Positions 1 through 5,534 of a stretch of DNA of 11,588 nucleotides are shown here, piece after piece. The stretch is from CAMBDR01 sp046597185. Its GTDB lineage: Bacteria; Pseudomonadota; Gammaproteobacteria; Burkholderiales; Burkholderiaceae_D. The notes under the pieces were generated by a model. The model was not told the DNA's origin. It ran no database searches and was given only the letters and a program-made list of their open reading frames with translations. The stretch is taken from assembly GCA_046597185.1 (NCBI GenBank), contig JBKJLF010000368.1:1-11588 (forward strand). The letters run 5' to 3'. Every line of letters begins with the position of its first letter. The stretch's first letter is position 1. A program made the translations under genes and the position numbers.

Positions 1-402
1 TGCCAGCACCTGGCACGGCATGCGCCACGCTACGCCGCCCGCATCACATTCCGCCTTTAACATGCGGATGATGTCTTCGGCAGAATGGTCGCAAAACAAT
101 TGGCCTTTATGCTTTTCATGCCAAGCAATGCCGTAGCGCTTGATCAGGGCCAAAAAGTCTTGCGGCGTGTAGCGCGCCAGCGCGCTTTTGCAAAAATGCG
201 GGTTTTGCGACAGGAAATTTTGCGGCCCGGTATGCAAATTGGTAAAGTTACAGCGCCCACCGCCCGAAATACGAATCTTCTCGGCCAGCTTTTGGGCGTG
301 ATCAATCAACACCACGCGCTGGCCGCGTTGCGCCGCCACCGCTGCACACATCATGCCGGCGGCCCCTGCACCGATTACGGCCACATCAAACGAGGGCGGC
401 AT
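1..402 (-). CDS. HI0933/YhiN (BaiN-like) family FAD-dependent oxidoreductase, 5' part only
   Basis: This is the N-terminal 134 codons of a gene that runs off the left edge of the window; family members are usually about 390-410 residues. The ATG at 402-400 is preceded by GGAG at 413-410 with a 7-nt spacer. Residues 6-16 (DVAVIGAGAAG) form the Rossmann GxGxxG dinucleotide-binding loop. Residues 46-55 (SGGGRCNFTN) are the signature of HI0933/YhiN flavoproteins. The cytoplasmic family is flavin-dependent, but its physiological substrate is generally unclear, so no reaction is assigned. The start overlaps the last 17 bases of the upstream aldolase-family gene in a different frame, which suggests translational coupling in one operon. 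Family call is firm; function is not. Confidence 0.9.
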   Translation of the reverse strand, partial: MPPSFDVAVIGAGAAGMMCAAVAAQRGQRVVLIDHAQKLAEKIRISGGGRCNFTNLHTGPQNFLSQNPHFCKSALARYTPQDFLALIKRYGIAWHEKHKGQLFCDHSAEDIIRMLKAECDAGGVAWRMPCQVLA

Positions 403-1477
403 GCAGCAACTCCAAAGCCTGGCGCAGTTTTTGGTCGTCCATTTCCAGCAGCATATCGCCGATAGTCCATTCAAACATGCAGTAGCCGGGCAGGGCAGTA
501 TCATTGGCATGGCCAAACACCCAGATGCCGTGTTCGCGCGCAATCTGGTTGCGCACCTCGGTTGCGCGCTCACGCGTAACAGGTAAGTGCAAATGCAGCA
601 TATTCGCTTGCGGCTGGGCCGGATTGCAAATGAAACGCGGAAAGCGCGCCAATTCCTGATATAGCCATTGGGTGCGCGCAAACAGCCTGGGCAATAAGGC
701 CAGCCGCTGATCAAACTGCATCGCCGCTGCCACCACATACGGCGTGCGCCGCGCCACATTGCCGCCTTGCCTTTGCATCCATACCCGTACCTGATCAATG
801 AGGGTTTGTGGCCCCAACAACATGGCCCCACCCAAACCGCCAATGCCTTTGTAAAGCGAGACGTAGACGCTGTTAAAGCCGGCAGCAATTTCATGCAATG
901 GGCGGCCAAAGCCGGCTTGCGCTTCCCACAGGCGCGCGCCGTCCATGTGCAGGTGGATGTTTTTTTGCTGGCAATATGCCTTGATCTCGTTCAATTGCTC
1001 CCAGCTTGGGAGTTGCCCACCAATTTCGCGCATCGGCAATTCATATTGCACCGCCGATAGTGGTTCGGGACAATCCTGAATGTCTTTCACCGTCCAGGGC
1101 CGATGCGCGTTGCCAATGCGCAGCGCCGTAAAGTGTTGTAATAATTCGTGGTTGCTCTGTTCATGCACAACAATGTGCGAAGTTGGGTGCAAGCCGACCA
1201 GGCGGCTGTTGCGGGCCAGACAGGCCAGGCGCAGCACGGTTACTTGGGTCATGGTGCCGGTAATGCAAAACAAACCGGCTTCGTGGCCTACAAGTTGGGC
1301 GATTTTTTGCTCGAAGCCTTGAATTAGTTCGCCTTCGCCGTACACATCGTGCTGCACATTGTTGGCTTCGCACCACTGCGCCATGGCGTGGAAATGTTCG
1401 GCGGGGCTAGCTTGCCGATTGCCCGCCAGTACGGTGTGGCAGCTCAGGCGGAGGGAGGTGGTTTCTGCGGGTGTCAC
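386..1477 (-). CDS. Threonine aldolase / beta-eliminating lyase family PLP enzyme
   Basis: Predicted 363-residue fold-type I PLP enzyme of the low-specificity threonine aldolase group, which cleaves threonine or related beta-hydroxy amino acids to glycine and an aldehyde in the cytoplasm. Counting from the GTG start, residues 44-48 (DVYGE) match the family's YG(D/E) motif. H101 and H105-E106 lie at the cofactor-stacking site, 177-182 (HMDGAR) carry the Asp/Arg pair, and K210 in SLYKGIGG is the likely Schiff-base lysine. The frame stays open upstream to an ATG at 1699, but that extension has no family similarity. The GTG at 1477 has AAGGAG at 1490-1485 with a 7-nt spacer and gives normal family length. 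The canonical N-terminal SDT motif is not evident, so this is a divergent branch and substrate is uncertain. It overlaps the next gene by 17 bases. Confidence 0.87.
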   Translation of the reverse strand: MTPAETTSLRLSCHTVLAGNRQASPAEHFHAMAQWCEANNVQHDVYGEGELIQGFEQKIAQLVGHEAGLFCITGTMTQVTVLRLACLARNSRLVGLHPTSHIVVHEQSNHELLQHFTALRIGNAHRPWTVKDIQDCPEPLSAVQYELPMREIGGQLPSWEQLNEIKAYCQQKNIHLHMDGARLWEAQAGFGRPLHEIAAGFNSVYVSLYKGIGGLGGAMLLGPQTLIDQVRVWMQRQGGNVARRTPYVVAAAMQFDQRLALLPRLFARTQWLYQELARFPRFICNPAQPQANMLHLHLPVTRERATEVRNQIAREHGIWVFGHANDTALPGYCMFEWTIGDMLLEMDDQKLRQALELLHAALV

Positions 1478-1484
1478 AATAGTG

Positions 1485-1490
1485 CTCCTT
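1485..1490 (-). promoter_or_regulatory. Shine-Dalgarno AAGGAG that fixes the GTG start
   Basis: AAGGAG sits 7 nt upstream of GTG at 1477-1475 on the minus strand. It decides against the longer ATG start at 1699, which would add 74 residues unlike the family. A TAGAAT hexamer at 1521-1516 could be a -10 box for this gene, but no good -35 is present at 16-18 bp spacing. Confidence 0.8.
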
Positions 1491-1834
1491 GGGGGGTATT
1501 CAATGGCAAGCCGCAATTCTACCCGAATCCGTGCAGATGGAACCATTAGCACATGCTGCTGCATAATGTTGTCATCGGTTATCATCGCTCGTTCGCCTTT
1601 TTTAAACACATCCGCCCCTATGAATTTAAGCCAATCCGCCAGTCCAGGCGCCAGTACCGAACGGGCCGCCTTGCCGGAGGCGCTGCTGCAAGCATTCATG
1701 CAACTTTTGTGGTAGCCTCAGGCAGCTATTAGTTTGAGTGATGGCGAGAATGAGTTTGCTGTATCGTAAAAATACCGTAGGCCACTTGATTTATGGTAAT
1801 TCGAAAACAAAGGGGTTACACTATGGCGTCCTAA

Positions 1835-1872
1835 GATTCAAACGGTCGATTCAAACGGTCGATTCAAACGGT
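1835..1872. repeat. Tandem repeat, 13-bp unit GATTCAAACGGTC, about 2.9 copies
   Basis: Copies lie at 1835-1847, 1848-1860 and 1861-1872, the last lacking only its final C. They are exact apart from that. The array ends 33 bases before the TTG start of the NADH dehydrogenase gene. It may be a cluster of regulator sites or a replication-slippage repeat in the leader. Confidence 0.9.
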
Positions 1873-1905
1873 TATTTGCAGGATTAATCAGACTGGAGAA
1901 ATGTT

Positions 1906-3243
1906 TTGGAAGCCTCATCAGAAGTGGGAAAAACCGCCAGGCCGCGCATCATTATCGTTGGTGGTGGCGCAGGTGGCTTGGAATTGGCAGTGCGTTTGGG
2001 CAAGAAGCTCGGCAAAAAAGGCAAAGCCGATATTTTTCTAATCGATGCCTCGCGCACCCATTTATGGAAACCCCTATTGCATCAAGTGGCCGCTGGCACG
2101 CTGGACAGTTATGCCGATGAAATTGAATATCTCGATCTGGCGCATAAACATCATTTCAAATTTTTACTTGGACGCATGGATGGTCTTTCGCGTCAACACA
2201 AGCAAGTTTTTTTAGCCCCCAGTTATGACGAAGATGGCGTCGAAGTATTGCCGCGTCAAGCCATCACTTACGATACTCTGGTCTTGGCGCTGGGCAGCCA
2301 AACCAATGATTTTGCCACGCCCGGTGCCAAAGAGCATTGCATTATGCTCGATACCCCCGAGGCGGCGCAGCGCTTTCATCAGCGTTTGATCAATTCTTGC
2401 CTGCGTGCGCAGGGCCTGGGCAATGCGCCCGGTGCGGGGCGCTTCACCGTCACCATTATTGGCGGCGGTGCCACTGGGGTGGAATTATCGGCGGAATTGC
2501 ATATGATGACGCGTATTTTAAGCAGCTATGGCATGCTTAATTTTCACCCGGAAAAAGACTTGAAAATCGTCATCGTCGATGCCGCGCCGCGCCTGTTGCA
2601 AGCCTTGCCCGAGCGTTTGTCCAGTGCGGTGGCACGGGAATTACGCAAGCTCGATATTGAAGTCCACACCAATGAAAAAGTGGTGCAGGTATCCAAAGAA
2701 GGCGTGTTGATGGCCAGCGGTAAATTCATTCCCAGCGGCATTGTGGTGTGGGCCGCCGGCATCAAGGCCCCGGATTTCATGCGTGAGCTGGATGGTTTGG
2801 AGAGTAACCGCATCAACCAGGTGGTGGTGCAGCAAAACCTGCAAAGCACGCGTGATCCGGCCATTTTCGCCATGGGCGATTGCGCTGCGTGCCCACAAGG
2901 CGAGGGGAGGCCCAATGTGCCGCCACGGGCGCAATCGGCACATCAGCAGGCGGCGCTATTGGCAAAATCGTTGGTGCGCCAACTGCAGGGTAAAAGCTTG
3001 CTCGATTTTACTTATCAGGATTATGGTTCACTGGTGTCGCTGGGGCATTACAGCACCATCGGCAGTTTGATGGGCTCGATTGCCAGCGGCTCGCTGTTTA
3101 TTGAAGGCGTGCTGGCGGGGTGGATGTATTGGTGGCTGCATAAGCACCACCAGATTGCGGTGAATGGCTGGTTTTATACCTGGCTGACGACTTGGGCGGA
3201 AACGATTAATCGGGTCAGGAAGCCACGGATCAAGTTGCATTAA
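1906..3243 (+). CDS. ndh: Type II NADH dehydrogenase (NDH-2 family)
   Basis: A 445-residue single-subunit flavoprotein that passes electrons from NADH to quinone at the inner face of the cytoplasmic membrane without pumping protons. Residues 14-24 (RIIIVGGGAGG) bind FAD and 182-193 (VTIIGGGATGVE) are the second Rossmann motif for NAD(H). Residues 51-67 (THLWKPLLHQVAAGTLD), 281-289 (VWAAGIKAP), FAMGDCA (321-327) and RAQSAHQQA (341-349) are typical of the family. The C-terminal 55 residues are rich in Trp, Tyr and hydrophobics (GWMYWWLHKHHQ), fitting the membrane-associating tail. The start is TTG with GGAG at 1895-1898 and a 7-nt spacer; the nearby ATG at 1901 is out of frame. It is monocistronic, converging on the small gene at 3304. 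A quinone reductase paralogue is the only real alternative. Confidence 0.9.
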   Translation: MEASSEVGKTARPRIIIVGGGAGGLELAVRLGKKLGKKGKADIFLIDASRTHLWKPLLHQVAAGTLDSYADEIEYLDLAHKHHFKFLLGRMDGLSRQHKQVFLAPSYDEDGVEVLPRQAITYDTLVLALGSQTNDFATPGAKEHCIMLDTPEAAQRFHQRLINSCLRAQGLGNAPGAGRFTVTIIGGGATGVELSAELHMMTRILSSYGMLNFHPEKDLKIVIVDAAPRLLQALPERLSSAVARELRKLDIEVHTNEKVVQVSKEGVLMASGKFIPSGIVVWAAGIKAPDFMRELDGLESNRINQVVVQQNLQSTRDPAIFAMGDCAACPQGEGRPNVPPRAQSAHQQAALLAKSLVRQLQGKSLLDFTYQDYGSLVSLGHYSTIGSLMGSIASGSLFIEGVLAGWMYWWLHKHHQIAVNGWFYTWLTTWAETINRVRKPRIKLH

Positions 3244-3258
3244 GTGTGTTCCTCATTG

Positions 3259-3278
3259 CGCCGGAGTTCATCCCGGCG
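3259..3278. terminator. Weak GC hairpin between convergent genes
   Basis: CGCCGG at 3259-3264 pairs with CCGGCG at 3273-3278 around an 8-nt loop, 15 bases after the NDH-2 stop. There is no T-tract on either strand; instead a run of eight G follows at 3284-3291. It is at most a weak or factor-assisted terminator. Confidence 0.22.
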
Positions 3279-3303
3279 GCAAAGGGGGGGGCTTGATTGG
3301 TAA

Positions 3304-3555
3304 CTAAGCAGTAACCCTTTTGCGTACCACCCGTTTGGTATGGCCAGTTATTTGTATCGTTTTCTCAGTCAATGCCAATAAACCAAGTAAGGCTTCATTC
3401 ACTGCCGCAGAAGTGGGAAAGGCTTTGGCAACTTCCGGGTCAAGCAATACGACCGATGTGCCAGCGGCAACTTCCTGATGGAATTTGCCGCGTTCAAGTT
3501 TTGCAAAATCGGCGCGCTGATATTCTTTGCGCAGTTCATCTTTATCCTTCAACAT
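3304..3555 (-). CDS. Small antitoxin-like protein, intact copy
   Basis: An 83-residue charged cytoplasmic protein. I do not recognise a named family with certainty. It has an acidic/basic N-terminus (MLKDKDELRKEYQRADF), a central ERGKFHQEV segment, a VVLLDPEVAKAFP stretch, a helical AAVNEALLGLL segment and a basic tail. That size and layout resemble antitoxins or small DNA-binding proteins found next to toxin-antitoxin loci; this is inference. The ATG at 3555 is preceded by AAGGAA with close spacing, whereas the longer frame from 3582 has no RBS. No toxin gene adjoins it. A frameshifted second copy lies at 5129-5304 in the same orientation. A small ACGTG/CACGT palindrome lies just upstream and could be an autoregulatory site. 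Confidence 0.7.
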   Translation of the reverse strand: MLKDKDELRKEYQRADFAKLERGKFHQEVAAGTSVVLLDPEVAKAFPTSAAVNEALLGLLALTEKTIQITGHTKRVVRKRVTA

Positions 3556-3556
3556 A
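3388..3556. repeat. Direct repeat, left copy (partner at about 5130-5305)
   Basis: This segment, covering most of the antitoxin-like gene, is repeated in the same orientation about 1.74 kb to the right. The longest identical run I can align is 28 bases, 3497-3524 against 5246-5273. The right copy has about 7-8 extra bases and many substitutions. The repeats flank the exported protein gene and the DinJ/YafQ operon. Confidence 0.85.
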
Positions 3557-3571
3557 TAACTTCCTTTCAGA

Positions 3572-3584
3572 ACGTGTAACACGT
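3572..3584. promoter_or_regulatory. Short palindrome upstream of the antitoxin-like gene
   Basis: ACGTG and CACGT arms flank a 3-nt TAA spacer, 17 bases upstream of the ATG at 3555. It could be an operator for self-regulation, as with many antitoxins, but a 5-bp arm is short enough to occur by chance. Confidence 0.25.
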
Positions 3585-3802
3585 CTTGCTTCGTCTTTGT
3601 CAGGAAACCTTGGGCCTGTTCAACAAAAGGGCTGTATTATTGGTGGTGCCGATGACCAGATCCAGGTTTCCGGTCATGTTTAACGGCACGGTATCGACTT
3701 GGACATTACACGCCCAGCAAGTGCCGCACCCATTATCGCAATCCACACCAATGAAAATGAGAAATGAATTCAATTGCAGGATAACCAACCTTGGGTCTTA
3801 TC

Positions 3803-4387
3803 ATGAAAAAACAGTTTGCAGCAGGTGTATTGGGTTTGGGTTTGGTTTTGAGTGCTTTCAGCCAGGGTGCCAGTATGGAAAATAGGCCGCTTAAGATGCC
3901 ACTTATCCCACCATCTGCCGTAGAGGGTATGGAGAGCGCCCCGCGCGTGCTCATCACCAGTATCGGCTGGATGGCCATTACCCCCAGGTTTGTGGATGCC
4001 AAGGTGTGGCAGCAATCCAGCCGCCCGGTTTCTGCCAACGATGCGCAAGTGCTGATGCAGCATCTCAAAACCAGTGTTCGGCTGGAGCAAGAACCGACGC
4101 TGGCGCGCTGTCACTTTGCGCCGGGGTTTCAAATCACTTTTTTTGACGACCAAGCCCGTGTGCTCGAATCTTTATTGATTTGTTTGAATTGTGACGTGGT
4201 GGCCATGGGGGATCGGGCCAATCTTTTGTATTATCAGCGTAGCGCAGCGGCGGCGGCAAAATACCCGGTGATCTATGGCGAGGCGCACGCCTTTCGGCCG
4301 CAGCTTATCGCCATGTTGACCAAATACTTTCCGGATGAAATGAAAAAATGGGCTGAATTGGCGGTGCCGGGTGTTAAATCACACTAA
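3803..4387 (+). CDS. Exported protein of unknown function with conserved-looking cysteines
   Basis: A 194-residue protein starting at ATG 3803. Residues 1-23 (MKKQFAAGVLGLGLVLSAF...) are a clear Sec signal: two lysines, a hydrophobic core, then SQGAS, so the mature protein is probably periplasmic. There is a TTG four codons upstream, but neither start has a strong Shine-Dalgarno site; MKK gives the standard signal. The mature region has C103-H104, a beta-like QITFFDD segment and C127-x-x-C130 (LLICLNCD). I recall similar C-x-x-P...I-x-F-x-D...IC-x-x-C layouts in uncharacterised exported proteins. The cysteines could form disulfides or bind metal; this is inference. It sits between the two antitoxin-like copies and ends about 55 bases before the toxin-antitoxin promoter. 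No function is assigned. Confidence 0.75.
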   Translation: MKKQFAAGVLGLGLVLSAFSQGASMENRPLKMPLIPPSAVEGMESAPRVLITSIGWMAITPRFVDAKVWQQSSRPVSANDAQVLMQHLKTSVRLEQEPTLARCHFAPGFQITFFDDQARVLESLLICLNCDVVAMGDRANLLYYQRSAAAAAKYPVIYGEAHAFRPQLIAMLTKYFPDEMKKWAELAVPGVKSH

Positions 4388-4442
4388 GTTGCATTCAACC
4401 GTTGCACAACCCGCTTTGATGGGATCGATTGCCGGGTTTTGG

Positions 4443-4471
4443 TTGACATGTAGCGTCAGTGTAGCTACACT
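4443..4471 (+). promoter_or_regulatory. Sigma-70 promoter of the DinJ/YafQ operon
   Basis: TTGACA at 4443-4448, a 17-bp spacer, then TACACT at 4466-4471. This is a perfect -35 and a good -10, ending 31 bases before the antitoxin ATG at 4503. It is the best promoter in the window. Confidence 0.8.
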
Positions 4472-4472
4472 G
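4457..4472. promoter_or_regulatory. Perfect 16-bp palindromic operator over the -10 box
   Basis: CAGTGTAGCTACACTG is its own reverse complement and covers the -10 box TACACT. An extra half-site TGTAGC at 4449-4454 lies in the spacer. RelB/DinJ antitoxins and their toxin complexes are known to repress their own operons by binding palindromes through the ribbon-helix-helix fold, so this is the expected autoregulatory operator. Confidence 0.8.
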
Positions 4473-4502
4473 CGGATCAATTACATCACTTTCGAGAATG
4501 CC

Positions 4503-4775
4503 ATGATCAAAGATACCGACGTAAGGGCCAGAGTTGCGCTTGAAGACAAGGAAGTTGCTACTGCCGTTTTGAAAGAAATTGGCCTCACCATTTCCGATCT
4601 GCTCAGAATGGCAATCAAACAAACTGCCAAGCTAAAAAGGCTGCCATTTGACACCACGCTCTCGGAAGAAAGTTTGGCCGCCATCCATGAAGTGGAAAGC
4701 GGCCGCGCAAAAAAGGTGTCGCACCGGATCGATCTCGATTTGCCCACAGGCAAACCTGGCATTGCAAAAAATTGA
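4503..4775 (+). CDS. dinJ: RelB/DinJ-family antitoxin
   Basis: A 90-residue antitoxin of the DinJ type, expected to bind and neutralise the YafQ-type toxin encoded next and to repress the operon. The N-terminal ~50 residues follow DinJ closely: VRARV (7-11), then ATAVLKEIGLTISDLLRMA (19-37) and an LPFD end (47-50). They form the ribbon-helix-helix DNA-binding and dimerisation domain. The C-terminal 40 residues are charged and would wrap the toxin. The frame is open back to 4371, but the ATG at 4503 is chosen because it gives the family N-terminus and lies downstream of the promoter at 4443-4471; a weak GAGA lies 5-8 nt before it. The gap to the toxin gene is 12 bases. Confidence 0.9.
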   Translation: MIKDTDVRARVALEDKEVATAVLKEIGLTISDLLRMAIKQTAKLKRLPFDTTLSEESLAAIHEVESGRAKKVSHRIDLDLPTGKPGIAKN

Positions 4776-4787
4776 GATATTGTCGCG

Positions 4788-5108
4788 ATGAGAGACCTGT
4801 ATCAAACATCCCGCTTTGAAAAAGACCTCGAACGGCTGTTGAAAAGTGCGGCCAGTAGGAATGAAGCAGCAAAAGTGAAAGAAGAATTGGCTTTGGTGAT
4901 TGGTCGCCTGATTTTTGATGTTGCCTTGGAGCGAAGGCATGGTGATCATGAGCTGATGGGTGAATGGCAAGGCTTTCGGGATTGCCATGTATTTAACGAT
5001 CTGGTGTTAATTTACCGAAAATATAACAAGAATGCGCCACATAAAACCTATGGTGCGAATGCCTTGATTTTGGCCAGAATTGGCAGTCATTCCGAGTTGG
5101 ATTTGTGA
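4788..5108 (+). CDS. yafQ: YafQ-family (RelE superfamily) mRNA interferase toxin
   Basis: A 106-residue toxin; E. coli YafQ, a ribosome-dependent mRNA endonuclease, has 92. The family core is present: H54 in GDHEL, G58-x-W60 and GFRDCHV (62-68) with H67, D71 in NDLVLIY, and H101 in RIGSHSEL. These match YafQ catalytic positions H50, H63, D67 and H87. Two oddities are visible. An insertion at about 79-91 (YNKNAPHKTYGAN) precedes the last strand. The residue four after H101 is D105, where YafQ has the functional F91 and most homologues end in HSELF. The ATG is 12 bases after the antitoxin stop, with only a weak GAGA ribosome site, typical of an operon making less toxin than antitoxin. Family is firm; full activity is uncertain because of the C-terminus. 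Confidence 0.88.
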   Translation: MRDLYQTSRFEKDLERLLKSAASRNEAAKVKEELALVIGRLIFDVALERRHGDHELMGEWQGFRDCHVFNDLVLIYRKYNKNAPHKTYGANALILARIGSHSELDL

Positions 5109-5128
5109 CATGGGTAGTAATGTCGGCA

Positions 5129-5304
5129 TAAGACTTCATTCTCTGCCGCACAAGTGGGAAAGGCTTTGGTAGTTTTGGCCGCTTTGGGGAAAGTGATACA
5201 ACCGCTGTGCTAATGGCAACTTCCTGATGGAATTTTCCCCGTTTCAGTTTTGCAAAATCGGCGCGCTGATATTGTTTGCGTAATTCATCTTTACTCTTCA
5301 ACAT
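5129..5304 (-). pseudogene. Decayed second copy of the small antitoxin-like gene
   Basis: Reading from the ATG at 5304, the first ~35 residues (MLKSKDELRKQYQRADFAKLKRGKFHQEV) match the intact gene at 3304-3555 almost residue for residue. After TAVVSLSP the copy has about 8 extra bases, so the remaining homologous DNA (AAAGCCTTTCCCACTT and following) is read in another frame and runs into unrelated residues. The ribosome site is also gone: where the intact copy has AAGGAAG, this one has CTTCCTTCC. The C-terminal 20-25 codons of the intact gene have no counterpart. It is a frameshifted, truncated duplicate, convergent with and 20 bases past the toxin gene. Confidence 0.85.
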
Positions 5305-5321
5305 ATTTTCGGAAGGAAGCG

Positions 5322-5364
5322 TCTGAAACATGCCAATAATAGTTGGTATGTTTCAGATTCTTTT
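5322..5364 (+). terminator. 15-bp stem hairpin followed by TTCTTTT
   Basis: TCTGAAACATGCCAA at 5322-5336 pairs with TTGGTATGTTTCAGA at 5343-5357, with one G-T wobble and a 6-nt loop; TTCTTTT follows. In the plus direction it could end the dinJ-yafQ transcript about 210 bases past the toxin stop. The stem is fairly AT-rich and the T-tract is interrupted. It also lies just upstream of the decayed antitoxin-like copy, so it may instead be an old operator. Confidence 0.5.
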
Positions 5365-5395
5365 GAGTTGCTAATTTATGGTTACAGGCAAAATT

Positions 5396-5494
5396 TTATA
5401 TAACTTTTGGCTTGTCCTTGGCTGTATAGTCCACAAGCACTATCGCTACGGGTTCGAACACGGACATATGAACCGCAACCGGCAGACAAGTCAT
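5396..5494 (-). CDS. Possible 32-residue small protein downstream of the giant gene
   Basis: An ATG at 5494 is preceded by AAGGAA at 5508-5503 with an ideal 8-nt spacer, and the frame runs 32 codons to TAA. It begins 40 bases after the stop of the 1376-residue gene on the same strand, so it would be on the same transcript. The product starts MTCLPVAVHMS, has a hydrophobic stretch VFEPVAIVLVDY and ends in a charged KDKPKVI tail. I recognise no family. Chance is a real alternative at this length; the RBS and position are the only support. Confidence 0.4.
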   Translation of the reverse strand: MTCLPVAVHMSVFEPVAIVLVDYTAKDKPKVI

Positions 5495-5534
5495 AAAAAT
5501 TGTTCCTTTCGCTATAAATTAGCCTTTGACTGGT

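Larger units (their letters stand above)
1478..1905. other. Divergent intergenic region between aldolase-family gene and NDH-2
   Basis: This stretch of 428 bases has no convincing gene. Both outward genes start here, so their promoters should lie in it, but I see no full sigma-70 pair. It contains the aldolase-family Shine-Dalgarno site, a possible -10 (TAGAAT, minus, 1521-1516) and the 13-bp tandem repeat at 1835-1872. The minus-strand frame upstream of the GTG start is open but not family-like. Confidence 0.6.

Noticed and set aside
1478..1699. In-frame extension of the aldolase-family gene to an ATG at 1699
   Set aside because: The extra 74 residues have no family similarity and no RBS, whereas GTG 1477 has AAGGAG at ideal spacing and gives normal length.
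3259..3291. GC hairpin plus eight-G run as a strong bidirectional terminator
   Set aside because: No T-tract on either strand; kept only as a low-confidence feature.
3600..3788. 62-codon minus-strand frame with a cysteine-rich start and a GNLDLVIGTTNN stretch
   Set aside because: Its start is a TTG directly abutting a weak AAGG with no spacer, I see no family, and it lies in the divergent promoter region. A gene fragment cannot be fully excluded.
5439..5470. GGTTCGAAC, resembling a tRNA T-loop
   Set aside because: The flanking bases do not form a T-stem and no acceptor, D or anticodon arms can be drawn; it also lies in the small ORF candidate.
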